Shown here one piece after another: positions 8,206-15,244 of a stretch of 19,487 bases of DNA (within the stretch, counting starts at the first letter, position 1; the number at the start of each line of letters is the position of its first letter). The position numbers were made by a program, and so were the translations under genes. Source of the stretch: SIG440 sp045645485 (GTDB lineage Bacteria; Bacillota; Clostridia; Monoglobales; Monoglobaceae); contig JAZRIX010000009.1 of assembly GCA_045645485.1 (NCBI GenBank), positions 1-19,487 of the forward strand, given 5' to 3'. Below the pieces are notes generated by a model. It saw nothing but the letters and a program-made list of their open reading frames with translations. It was not told the DNA's origin and searched no databases.

Positions 8206-8217
8206 GTGGTGACCTTT

Positions 8218-8961
8218 ATGTACAACGATTTTGCAGAGGTCTATGACAGACTTCAGGATGCGGATTATGAGCAGTTTGTGGATTTCTACGAGAAGATTTT
8301 CAAGAAACTGGAATTGAAACCGGAGCTTGTTCTTGACCTTGCTTGCGGAACAGGGAATATTACACTTCCTATGGCAAAGCGGGGCTATGATATGATTGGT
8401 CTTGATATGTCGGTGGAAATGTTGAATATTGCAAGAAACAAGGCGTATGACGAAGAACAGAATATCCTGTTTCTTTGTCAGGATATGTGCGAAATGGAGC
8501 TTTTCGGTACAGTTGATGCCATTGTTTGTGCTCTGGACGGAGTTAATTACATAACCGATTATGAGGATTTGAAGCATCTGTTCAGGCTTGTTCAGAATTA
8601 TCTCAATCCGGGCGGTGTGTTCGTCTTTGACATAAACAGTGTTCACAAGCTGAAAAATGTTTTGGGTAATAACACCTTTGTCAATGAGGAGAAGGGAATA
8701 TATTATGTATGGCAAAGTGAGTTTTCGGAAGAAACCGGAGTGTGTGATTTTGTGTTGACCTTCTTTGAGGAACAGGAAGACGGAAGCTACGAAAGATTCG
8801 ATGAATTTCAGCAGGAAAGAGCATATTCCATAAAGGAAATTGTCTGTGCGGCAGAGTCCGCAGGACTTGTTGTGACAGGGGTTTACAAACCTTTTGAATT
8901 TGCGACAGCAAGCGACAATGACGAAAGAGTTTTTTTTGCTGTTTCCAAAAAAATGTGTTGA
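8218..8961 (+). CDS. Class I SAM-dependent methyltransferase, substrate unknown
   Basis: A 247-residue cytoplasmic protein with a Rossmann-type methyltransferase fold. It begins MYNDFAEVYDRL, a typical opening of this group, and has motif I LDLACGTGN, motif II acidic Asp (IGLDMS), a VDAIVCALDGVNY segment and a post-motif NPGGVFVFDIN. The ATG at 8218 is preferred over GTG codons at 8206/8209, because AGGTGGTG (8204-8211) then serves as the ribosome binding site at proper distance and because the family starts with M-Y-x-x-F/L. It follows pcrA by 12 bp, so it is the last gene of the housekeeping operon. No substrate-specific motif is recognised. The -35 of the next promoter overlaps its stop codon. 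Confidence 0.88.
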   Translation: MYNDFAEVYDRLQDADYEQFVDFYEKIFKKLELKPELVLDLACGTGNITLPMAKRGYDMIGLDMSVEMLNIARNKAYDEEQNILFLCQDMCEMELFGTVDAIVCALDGVNYITDYEDLKHLFRLVQNYLNPGGVFVFDINSVHKLKNVLGNNTFVNEEKGIYYVWQSEFSEETGVCDFVLTFFEEQEDGSYERFDEFQQERAYSIKEIVCAAESAGLVVTGVYKPFEFATASDNDERVFFAVSKKMC

Positions 8962-8986
8962 CAGAAATTGGAAACGGTGATATACT
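8958..8986 (+). promoter_or_regulatory. Strong sigma-A promoter for the structured RNA / csp transcript
   Basis: Consensus TTGACA (8958-8963), a 17-bp spacer and TATACT (8981-8986) predict a start near 8992-8994. The -35 overlaps the methyltransferase stop codon. It is one of the two strongest promoters in the window and would give csp a leader of about 320 nt, or drive an independent small RNA. Confidence 0.75.
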
Positions 8987-8991
8987 GAATA

Positions 8992-9296
8992 AGTGGACAA
9001 CATAGAGTTGAGTTAAGCCAAGGGAAGGCGAACACCATAAGGTTTTAAAATACAGTTTGCGCGTAATACTGTGGGAAAATCCGCAAATATACGCCAGTAT
9101 TATTCGCGACTTTTCCCTTGTATTCCATCTCTATTTGTTGTTTTAAAACTCTTCGACCTTAAACGTAAAGAAATTTAGTGCAATTTTGATGCGGAGGACG
9201 AAGTAAGGCTGGCGCCTTTCGAGGACGACGAACTGAAATGGCGCAAATTTAATATGTTTAAGGCTTATGGGGGTCGCCTCCCCTTGGCTTGAGAAT
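8992..9296 (+). ncRNA. Candidate large structured RNA / long structured csp leader
   Basis: This non-coding stretch of about 305 nt follows a strong promoter and contains many long complementary segments. 5' domain, nested: ACAAC-ATAGAG (8997-9007) with CTCTAT-tt-GTTGT (9129-9141); CAAGGGAA (9019-9026) with TTCCCTTG (9113-9120); CGCG-TAATACTG (9060-9071) with CAGTATTA-tt-CGCG (9095-9108). 3' domain, nested: CCTTAAAC (9157-9164) with GTTTAAGG (9256-9263); AAATTTaGTGC (9171-9181) with GCGCAAATTT (9241-9250, one G-U); AAGGC-TGGC-GCCTT (9205-9218), with two purine-rich GAGGACGA copies facing each other. A long-range 10-bp helix AAGCCAAGGG (9015-9024) with CCCTTGGCTT (9281-9290) would close the whole unit, but competes with the second helix. 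The 5' domain recalls a 6S-type hairpin and the whole recalls large Firmicute RNAs such as the raiA motif; I cannot assign it to a family. Confidence 0.55.
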
Positions 9297-9302
9297 TGGA
9301 GG
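9269..9302 (+). promoter_or_regulatory. Possible anti-Shine-Dalgarno switch before csp
   Basis: CCTCC (9277-9281) can pair with the csp ribosome binding site GGAGG (9298-9302). The overlapping CCCC (9280-9283) can instead pair with GGGG (9269-9272), or CCCTTGGCTT (9281-9290) with the far upstream 9015-9024. Three mutually exclusive pairings in 35 nt suggest control of translation initiation, plausibly by temperature given the cold-shock product. This is inferred from complementarity only. Confidence 0.4.
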
Positions 9303-9311
9303 AACAGTTTT

Positions 9312-9512
9312 ATGCAAAAAGGCAAAGTAAAATGGTTTAATGCTGAGAAGGGTTTTGGTTTCATTGAAACAGAAGAAGGAACAGACGTATTTGTTCATTT
9401 TTCAGCAATTGCCATGGACGGCTACAAGACCTTGGAAGAAGGCGCAGAAGTAGAATTTGAAGTTGTCGAAGGAGCTAAGGGACCGCAGGCGGCAAACGTT
9501 ACACGCGTGTAA
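9312..9512 (+). CDS. csp: Cold-shock protein (CspA/CspB family)
   Basis: A 66-residue single cold-shock domain that binds single-stranded RNA/DNA and melts mRNA structure at low temperature. It has RNP1 KGFGFI (residues 13-18) and RNP2 VFVHF (26-30), and begins MQKGKVKWFNAEKGFGFI, the standard family opening; it ends ANVTRV. The ATG at 9312 follows TTGGAGG (9296-9302) at 9 nt; an upstream in-frame codon near 9267 would add an unrelated leader peptide and lies inside structured RNA, so it is rejected. It is preceded by the long structured leader and followed 30 bp later by a strong terminator, so it forms a single-gene transcript that may continue at low level into hslO. Confidence 0.96.
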   Translation: MQKGKVKWFNAEKGFGFIETEEGTDVFVHFSAIAMDGYKTLEEGAEVEFEVVEGAKGPQAANVTRV

Positions 9513-9542
9513 TCCCATTAACAATATACGATGAACAAAAAT

Positions 9543-9570
9543 AAGTCGGCTCTTGAGAGCCGACTTTCTG
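9543..9570 (+). terminator. Intrinsic terminator after csp
   Basis: A perfect 10-bp stem AAGTCGGCTC / GAGCCGACTT (9543-9552, 9557-9566) with a TTGA loop, followed by a short T stretch. It is the clearest terminator in the window. The T tract is brief, so some read-through into hslO 28 bp later is possible; no separate hslO promoter is visible. Confidence 0.85.
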
Positions 9571-9594
9571 CTTTGAAGAAAGGTATGAAAAGTT

Positions 9595-10479
9595 ATGAAA
9601 GATAAACTTACCATAGCTGTTACTAAAAACGGCTATATAAGAATATATGCGGTAAACTCAAAAGAAACTGTTGAACAGGCAAGAAAATTCCACAGTACAA
9701 TGCCCACCGGAACAGCGGCTCTGGGCAGACTGCTGACGGGTGCTATGCTTATGGGTGCTATGCTCAAGGATGATAACACTTCTCTGACACTTCAGATGAG
9801 AGGTGACGGACCTCTTGGCAGAGTGATTGCTGTGGCAAATTCTGAGGGTGACGTGAAAGGCTATATTGAGAATCCTACAGCAGAGCTTCCGCTCAACCGT
9901 TTTGGAAAACTGGATGTTGGCGGAGGTATCGGAACAGACGGTTATCTCAGCGTTGTCAAGGATATGAAAATGAAGGAACCTTATGTAGGACAGGTTCCCA
10001 TTCAGACCGGCGAAATAGGTGATGATATTGCATTTTATTTTGCACAGTCGGAACAAGTGCCGAGTCTTGTGGCCCTTGGTGTCCTCGTAGATAGAGATTA
10101 TTCGGTAAAGCAGGCTGGCGGGTTTATTGTTCAGATTATGCCTGACTGTGATGAATTCAACCTGAAGAAGTTTGAAAAAGCGGCTGAATCCCTTTCGGGG
10201 GTTACGGCACTTCTGGAAGAAGGACTTTCAAACAAAGAGCTTATCCGAAAGGTTATGAAGGATTTTGAAGTGGATTTTCTGGAGGAAAAAGAGGTTGCGT
10301 ATCATTGTGACTGCAGTGACGAGAGAATGCAGCGCGCCATCGTGAGCCTCGGCAAAAAGGAGATTCAGGATATAATTGACGAACAGGGTGAAGCAGAAAT
10401 AGTTTGCCAGTTCTGCAACAAGGCGTACAATTATGACAAGTCGGCACTGGAAGAAATGTTTGCAAGAGCAAAACGATAA
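9595..10479 (+). CDS. hslO: Redox-regulated molecular chaperone Hsp33
   Basis: A cytoplasmic holdase activated by oxidative unfolding; its zinc centre acts as the redox sensor. It is 294 residues, normal family length. The N-terminal domain shows FHSTMPTGTAALGRLLTGA and the conserved QMRGDGPLG and GxIGDD segments. The C-terminal zinc switch is intact: Cys238-x-Cys240 (HCDCSDERM) and Cys271-x2-Cys274 (CQFCNKAY). The ATG at 9595 lies about 11 nt from GAAGAAAGG (9575-9583), a rather long spacing. It is preceded by the csp terminator and followed by a gene-poor region with an inverted repeat that probably ends the transcript. Placement beside a cold-shock gene gives a stress-response pair. Confidence 0.96.
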   Translation: MKDKLTIAVTKNGYIRIYAVNSKETVEQARKFHSTMPTGTAALGRLLTGAMLMGAMLKDDNTSLTLQMRGDGPLGRVIAVANSEGDVKGYIENPTAELPLNRFGKLDVGGGIGTDGYLSVVKDMKMKEPYVGQVPIQTGEIGDDIAFYFAQSEQVPSLVALGVLVDRDYSVKQAGGFIVQIMPDCDEFNLKKFEKAAESLSGVTALLEEGLSNKELIRKVMKDFEVDFLEEKEVAYHCDCSDERMQRAIVSLGKKEIQDIIDEQGEAEIVCQFCNKAYNYDKSALEEMFARAKR

Positions 10480-10504
10480 AAACTGATTTGGGTTTTTGTT
10501 AAGA

Positions 10505-10530
10505 GATCCTTCGGCTTCGCTCAGGATGAC
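10505..10530 (+). repeat. Fragment of a widespread dispersed repeat (GATCCTTCGG...CAGGATGAC)
   Basis: The 26 bp run from GATCCTTCGG to CTCAGGATGAC, with ATCCT/AGGAT at its ends as a short inverted repeat. In translation of the opposite strand it gives the peptide VILSEAEGS, which I recognise as recurring in spurious ORFs from many bacteria because this repeat is scattered in intergenic DNA. Only one copy is in the window, so repeat status rests on recognition, not on evidence here. Confidence 0.5.
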
Positions 10531-10592
10531 GTTCATAGTACGAAATATCTTAGCAGTGGAATAACACAATATTTAACAAAAATTACAAAAAT

Positions 10593-10655
10593 AAAGGACT
10601 TATTCTTTGAAGTCTGTTCCTGTTTGGAAAGGCTGGGAGGAATAAGTCCTTTTAA
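10593..10655 (+). terminator. Long inverted repeat, likely hslO terminator or small mobile-element remnant
   Basis: AAAGGACTTATTC (10593-10605) pairs perfectly over 13 bp with GAATAAGTCCTTT (10640-10652), enclosing 34 nt in which TTCC-TGTTT-GGAA can form a second small hairpin. The 3' arm runs into TTTTAAAA, so it can act as a bidirectional terminator. Together with the repeat at 10505-10530 and the promoter at 10720-10748 it accounts for much of the 322-bp gap; the rest (10480-10504, 10531-10592 and 10653-10719) shows only AT-rich sequence. Confidence 0.5.
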
Positions 10656-10719
10656 AATGCAAAGCTACACCAATTTTTGGATTTTCTTTGAAATTTTCTG
10701 TTTTTTTCTGTGAAATGTG

Positions 10720-10748
10720 TTGACATTTTTTTGTTTTTGTAGTAGAAT
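10720..10748 (+). promoter_or_regulatory. Promoter of the microcompartment operon
   Basis: TTGACA (10720-10725), a 17-bp T-rich spacer and TAGAAT (10743-10748), predicting a start about 47 nt before the dehydratase ATG. The upstream 40 bp is T-rich with TTTTCTGT repeated. No clear cre-type catabolite site was found. The inducer and regulator are not in the window. Confidence 0.7.
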
Positions 10749-10801
10749 GTAGTTAATATAAAAGCTGAAAAAGTATGATTTTTTGAAAGGAGCGGACGGT
10801 T

Positions 10802-13330
10802 ATGGCAAATTACTATTCAAAAGAAATTGCAAAAAGCCCGCGTATTGACCGTTTGAAGGAAGCTTTGTTTGAAAAAGCTCCTGAAATCGAGGTTGAGCGT
10901 GCGGTTTTGCTTACCGAATCCTATAAAAATACAGAAGGCATGCCCACAATAACAAGAAGGGCAAAAGCTTTCAGACATATTCTGGAGAATCTTCCTATTA
11001 TTATACACGAAGATGAACTGGTTGTCGGCAGTGCCACAAAGTCACAGAGAAGCTGTCAGATTTTCCCTGAATTTTCATTCCAGTGGATTGAGGATGAATT
11101 TGACACAATCCAGACAAGAGCGGCTGACCCCTTTGTGCTGACAGAAGATTCAAAGAAGGCTCTTAAGGATGTGTTCGCATACTGGAAGGGCAAGACCACC
11201 AGTGAGCTTGCAACATCTTATATGCGTCCAGAGACCATTGATGCAATTAACGGAAATGTTTTCACTCCCGGTAACTATTTCTTCAATGGTATTGGTCACG
11301 TTACTGCAGACTATGATTTGGTTCTCCGTATCGGTTATGACGGTATTATCAAAAAGGCAAAGGCGGCTCTCAGTGCAATTGACGCGAAACAGGGTGACGC
11401 TGTTAAGAGAAGAATATTCTTAGAAGCAGTTATTGAAAGCTGTGAAGCGGCAATTACCTTTGCACAGAGATATTCAAAGCTTGCTTATGAAATGGCTGAA
11501 AAGTGCAGTGATCCCGTAAGACGTGAAGAATTGAAGACAATCGGCAAAAACTGCAGCCGTGTTCCTCAGTTTGGGGCAGAGAGCTTCCACGAGGCTTGCC
11601 AGAGCTTCTGGTTTGTTCAGATGCTTATTCAGACAGAATCAAACGGTCACTCAATTTCTCCCGGTCGTTTTGATATCTATATGTATCCTTATTATAAGAA
11701 GGATCTCAAAAACGGAAAGATTACACGTGAACAGGCTCAGGAATTGGTTGACTGTGTATGGATTAAGCTCAACAGCTTTACCAAGGTTCGTGACGATGCA
11801 TCAGCTCAGGGCTTTGCAGGCTACAGCCTTTTCCAGAATCTTATTGCCGGCGGTCAGGACAAGAACGGAGTTGACACAACAAATGACTTGTCCTTTATGA
11901 GTATCAATGCATCACTTCATATTATGCTTCCTCAACCGTCGCTTTCGGTTCGTGTATGGAATAAGACTCCTCACGAATTCCTGATTCGTGCGGGTGAACT
12001 TACAAGAACGGGTATCGGTCTTCCTGCTTATTATAATGATGAAGTTATCATCCCTGCTCTTGTAAGCCGTGGTCTCACTCTTGAAGATGCAAGACAGTAC
12101 AACATTATCGGTTGTGTTGAACCTCAGAAGATGGGTAAAACAGACGGTTGGCACGATGCAGCATTCTTCAATATGCTCCGTCCTATGGAGCTTGTATTCT
12201 CCAACGGTATGGACAATGGCAAGCAGATTGGTATCAAGACGGGCGATGTTAATGATATGACAACCTTCTGTGAACTGTATGATGCATACAAGGCACAGAC
12301 AGAATATATGATTGAGCTTATGGTTGATGCGGACAACGCAATTGACTATGCCCATATGGAACGTGCGCCGTTGCCATTCCTTTCAAGTATGATTGAAGAC
12401 TGTATCGGCAGAGGCAAGAGCGTTCAGGAGGGTGGTGCAGTTTATAACTTCACAGGTCCTCAGGGCTTTGGTGTCGCAAATATGGCTGACGGTCTTTATG
12501 CAATCCGCAAGCTTGTATTTGAAGAAAGAAAGTTCACACTTGGCGAACTTAAAGAAGCGCTGGAACACAACTTTGGTGTTGATGAAGGTTCAAATGATGC
12601 CCAAATGGTTACTCTTGAGGTTGTCAAGGGTCTTGCGTCAAAGGGCGTGGAGGTTACCGAGGAACAGATTGCCGATATATACAAGAATGTGGTTGCAGGC
12701 GGAGTTTCCAAGGGCGGCTCAAATAAGTATAAGAAGATTCTTGAACTTATTAATGAAGTTCCCAAGTTCGGTAACGATGATTGTGAGATTGATGCATTTG
12801 CACGTGATGTTGCTTATACATATACAAAACCCATTGAGAAGTACAAGAATCCCAGAGGCGGTATTTATCACGCAGGTCTCTATCCTGTATCCGCAAACGT
12901 ACCTCTCGGCGCACAGACAGGTGCAACACCTGACGGCCGCTTAGCATACACTCCCATTGCAGACGGTGTTTCTCCTGCGGCAGGCAGGGATGTATGCGGT
13001 CCTACAGCTTCAGCTAACTCTGTTGCAAAGCTTGATCACTACATTGCTCCAAACGGAACACTCTTCAATATGAAGTTCCATCCGTCGGCACTTGAAGGTA
13101 CATCTGGACTTGAAAGCTTTGTGGCACTTATCCGCGGTTACTTTGACCAGAAGGGAAGCCACGTTCAGTTCAATGTTGTAAGCCGTGAGACTCTTATCGA
13201 GGCACAGAAGAATCCTGAAAAGTATAAAGGTCTGGTTGTTCGTGTTGCAGGTTACAGTGCATTGTTTACAACCCTTTCAAAGTCACTTCAGGATGATATT
13301 ATAAACCGAACCGAACAAAAAGGCTTCTAA
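10802..13330 (+). CDS. Glycyl radical diol dehydratase (B12-independent 1,2-propanediol dehydratase type)
   Basis: An oxygen-sensitive glycyl radical enzyme, predicted to dehydrate 1,2-propanediol to propionaldehyde inside the microcompartment. It is 842 residues. The N-terminal PFL domain covers most of the chain. The catalytic loop NIIGCVEPQ supplies Cys438 and Glu440, the C-x-E pattern of diol/glycerol dehydratases and related lyases, and is followed by KTDGWHDAAFFNM. The C-terminal radical site is RVAGYSALF with Gly817. The ATG follows AAAGGAG (10786-10792). No N-terminal extension resembling an encapsulation peptide is seen: it starts directly with the family helix. Assignment to propanediol rather than glycerol or choline rests on the adjacent fuculose-phosphate-type aldolase and GRM5-like gene set. 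GCVEPQ speaks against choline lyase, which I recall as GCVEPH. It is separated by 159 bp from its activase. Confidence 0.9.
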   Translation: MANYYSKEIAKSPRIDRLKEALFEKAPEIEVERAVLLTESYKNTEGMPTITRRAKAFRHILENLPIIIHEDELVVGSATKSQRSCQIFPEFSFQWIEDEFDTIQTRAADPFVLTEDSKKALKDVFAYWKGKTTSELATSYMRPETIDAINGNVFTPGNYFFNGIGHVTADYDLVLRIGYDGIIKKAKAALSAIDAKQGDAVKRRIFLEAVIESCEAAITFAQRYSKLAYEMAEKCSDPVRREELKTIGKNCSRVPQFGAESFHEACQSFWFVQMLIQTESNGHSISPGRFDIYMYPYYKKDLKNGKITREQAQELVDCVWIKLNSFTKVRDDASAQGFAGYSLFQNLIAGGQDKNGVDTTNDLSFMSINASLHIMLPQPSLSVRVWNKTPHEFLIRAGELTRTGIGLPAYYNDEVIIPALVSRGLTLEDARQYNIIGCVEPQKMGKTDGWHDAAFFNMLRPMELVFSNGMDNGKQIGIKTGDVNDMTTFCELYDAYKAQTEYMIELMVDADNAIDYAHMERAPLPFLSSMIEDCIGRGKSVQEGGAVYNFTGPQGFGVANMADGLYAIRKLVFEERKFTLGELKEALEHNFGVDEGSNDAQMVTLEVVKGLASKGVEVTEEQIADIYKNVVAGGVSKGGSNKYKKILELINEVPKFGNDDCEIDAFARDVAYTYTKPIEKYKNPRGGIYHAGLYPVSANVPLGAQTGATPDGRLAYTPIADGVSPAAGRDVCGPTASANSVAKLDHYIAPNGTLFNMKFHPSALEGTSGLESFVALIRGYFDQKGSHVQFNVVSRETLIEAQKNPEKYKGLVVRVAGYSALFTTLSKSLQDDIINRTEQKGF

Positions 13331-13371
13331 TACCGGAAAAATTTCCACATCTTGCACGCTTGACCTCATTT

Positions 13372-13473
13372 GTGTGCACATAGCACACGGCAATCCGTCA
13401 ATCGCACAATCTGAGAAAATTTCTCACGGTCTTAGTTAATAAATGGTAATAGTTTTCTTTCGACAGAATGTCG
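13372..13473 (+). promoter_or_regulatory. Hairpin-rich gap between dehydratase and activase
   Basis: The gap contains three inverted repeats: GTGTGC-ACATA-GCACAC (13372-13388), TGAGAAA-A-TTTCTCA (13412-13426, a 15-bp palindrome too tight for an RNA hairpin but suitable as a protein site), and CGACA-GAA-TGTCG (13461-13473), which sits just before the activase ribosome binding site. None has a convincing T tract. No good promoter is visible. It may act as mRNA processing or attenuation, keeping the activase below the dehydratase. Confidence 0.4.
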
Positions 13474-13489
13474 GAGAAAGGAAATATAA

Positions 13490-14281
13490 ATGAACAATGA
13501 TTATTTAAACACAACGGGAAGAATATTTGATATTCAGCGTTTCTCGGTTCATGACGGACCTGGAGTGCGGACTATAATCTTCCTTAAGGGTTGCTTTCTC
13601 AGATGCAAATGGTGTTGCAATCCCGAATCCCAGAAACGTGAAATTGAAACAATGATTGTTGACGGGAAGGAAAAGGTTATGGGTCGCGATGTTACTGTTG
13701 CGGAGGTTATGGAGCAAATCGAGAAGGACAGGATATATTACCGCAGAAGTGGAGGAGGGGTAACTCTCTCGGGCGGCGAATCTCTGGCTCAGCCTGATTT
13801 TGCGGCGGCACTTCTCAGGGCGTGCAAGGATAAAGGTCTGAGCACCGCTCTTGAATCCACAGCCTGTGCAAAGTACGAAAACATTCAAAAGATTCTTCCT
13901 TATCTTGATTTATATCTTATGGATATAAAACATACAAATAGCGAAAAGCATAAGCAGTTCACCTCTCAGCCCAATGAGCTTATACTGGAAAATGCAAAAA
14001 AGCTTGCGGTTGATGCGAAAGAACTTATAATCCGCGTACCGGTGATTCCCACCTTCAATGATACTGAAGAAGAAATTGGTGACATTGCAAGATTTGCAAA
14101 GAGCCTCGGCACGGTTAAGGAGCTTCACCTTCTGCCATATCACCGACTTGGTGAAGACAAATACAAGGGTCTCGGCAGAGAATACGAGCTACACGGAATT
14201 GAGCTGCTCAGCGAAGAAAAAGTTCAACGGCTGAAAGCAGTAGTTGAAGATACAGGACTGAAATGTCAGATAGGAGGTTAA
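13490..14281 (+). CDS. Glycyl radical enzyme activase (radical SAM), short form
   Basis: Uses a 4Fe-4S cluster and S-adenosylmethionine to place the glycyl radical on the upstream dehydratase. It is 263 residues. The radical SAM motif CFLRCKWC gives Cys35, Cys39 and Cys42; the family segment FSVHDGPGVRT precedes it and GGGVTLSGGESL follows. Activases of diol dehydratases usually carry an inserted double-ferredoxin domain with eight cysteines after the CNPESQ segment and are near 300 residues. Here CNPESQ is followed directly by a short KREIETMIVDG stretch with no cysteine cluster, so only one cluster is predicted, as in pyruvate formate-lyase activase. The ATG at 13490 follows GAGAAAGGA (13474-13482). 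The ribosome binding site of the next gene, AGGAGG, lies within its last codons, indicating tight coupling. Confidence 0.92.
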   Translation: MNNDYLNTTGRIFDIQRFSVHDGPGVRTIIFLKGCFLRCKWCCNPESQKREIETMIVDGKEKVMGRDVTVAEVMEQIEKDRIYYRRSGGGVTLSGGESLAQPDFAAALLRACKDKGLSTALESTACAKYENIQKILPYLDLYLMDIKHTNSEKHKQFTSQPNELILENAKKLAVDAKELIIRVPVIPTFNDTEEEIGDIARFAKSLGTVKELHLLPYHRLGEDKYKGLGREYELHGIELLSEEKVQRLKAVVEDTGLKCQIGG

Positions 14282-14284
14282 TGG

Positions 14285-14656
14285 ATGGCTGACATTATGG
14301 ATTTTTCGGACAGAATGAGAATTATTCAGGAGCTTGTACCCGGTAAGCAGATTACACTTGCTCACATCATTGCAAACCCTGACAGAATTCTCTACAAAAA
14401 GCTGGGTCTTGACCCTGCTATTGACTATTCAAAGGCGGCTATCGGCATTGTTACAATGTCACCTGCCGAAACTGCTATCATTGCGGCGGATATCGCTATG
14501 AAGGCGTCAGGTGCCGAAATCGGCTTTGTTGACCGTTTCAGCGGTACGTTGATTGTAACCGGAACAGTTTCAGAGGTGGATGCTTCTCTTAAAGCACTAT
14601 GTGACTATGCTCAGGAAACTTTAGGATTTACCGTTTGTCCCATCACAAGAACATAA
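14285..14656 (+). CDS. eutS: Microcompartment shell protein, circularly permuted EutS/PduU type
   Basis: A shell tile of the microcompartment. Its 123 residues match the EutS/PduU length. It shows family features: an N-terminal strand region (QELVPGKQITLAHIIANP) that in PduU forms the small beta-barrel on the hexamer face, then LGLDPAIDYSKAAIGIVTMSP, the permuted BMC fold, and SGAEIGFVDRFSGTLIVTG. The ATG at 14285 is 3 bp past the activase stop, with AGGAGG (14272-14277) at 7 nt. It is co-transcribed with the dehydratase and activase, upstream of an EutP-type GTPase, the same eutS-eutP pairing known from ethanolamine loci and pduU-pduV from propanediol loci. Its exact shell position is unknown. 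Confidence 0.92.
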   Translation: MADIMDFSDRMRIIQELVPGKQITLAHIIANPDRILYKKLGLDPAIDYSKAAIGIVTMSPAETAIIAADIAMKASGAEIGFVDRFSGTLIVTGTVSEVDASLKALCDYAQETLGFTVCPITRT

Positions 14657-14657
14657 T

Positions 14658-15107
<450 letters not shown>

Positions 15108-15144
15108 AAAACAACAAAAACAAAGAAAAAATCACAAAAAACTA

Positions 15145-15173
15145 TTGACACTAAGGAAGAATAGTGGTATTAT
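15145..15173 (+). promoter_or_regulatory. Internal promoter before the aldolase
   Basis: TTGACA (15145-15150), a 17-bp spacer and TATTAT (15168-15173), preceded by a run of A-tracts (15108-15144) like an UP element. It is 72 bp before the aldolase start. It would let the aldolase-to-shell half of the locus be expressed independently of the dehydratase half. Confidence 0.75.
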
Positions 15174-15244
15174 TTAAATAGGGCAGATTGTCCAAAAATT
15201 CACAAGCAAATTAATTAAACTTACATAAAAGGAGAGTCGTTATT

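Noticed and set aside
8206..8217. GTG starts for the methyltransferase
   Set aside because: They are inside the AGGTGGTG ribosome binding sequence; the ATG at 8218 gives the family-typical N-terminus.
7996..9003. A 335-codon open frame on the minus strand
   Set aside because: It is antisense to the end of pcrA and all of the methyltransferase, both with clear family motifs. The protein is rich in Cys/His/Lys/Asn as expected of a shadow frame, has no recognisable domain, and includes the promoter and RNA region.
9267..9311. Longer csp N-terminus starting near 9267
   Set aside because: It would place the ribosome binding site inside the coding region and add 15 residues not found in cold-shock proteins; it also overlaps the paired RNA region.
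10228..10569. Minus-strand frame beginning near the dispersed repeat (contains VILSEAEGS)
   Set aside because: Antisense to the hslO zinc domain; the peptide is the known spurious translation of the repeat.
10755..10800. Catabolite (cre-like) site before the dehydratase
   Set aside because: AAAGCTGAAAAAG matches only part of the consensus and lacks the central CG.
13353..13388. TTGACC at 13360 as a promoter for the activase
   Set aside because: No -10-like hexamer at 16-18 bp; the position falls in GTGTGC/GCACAC.
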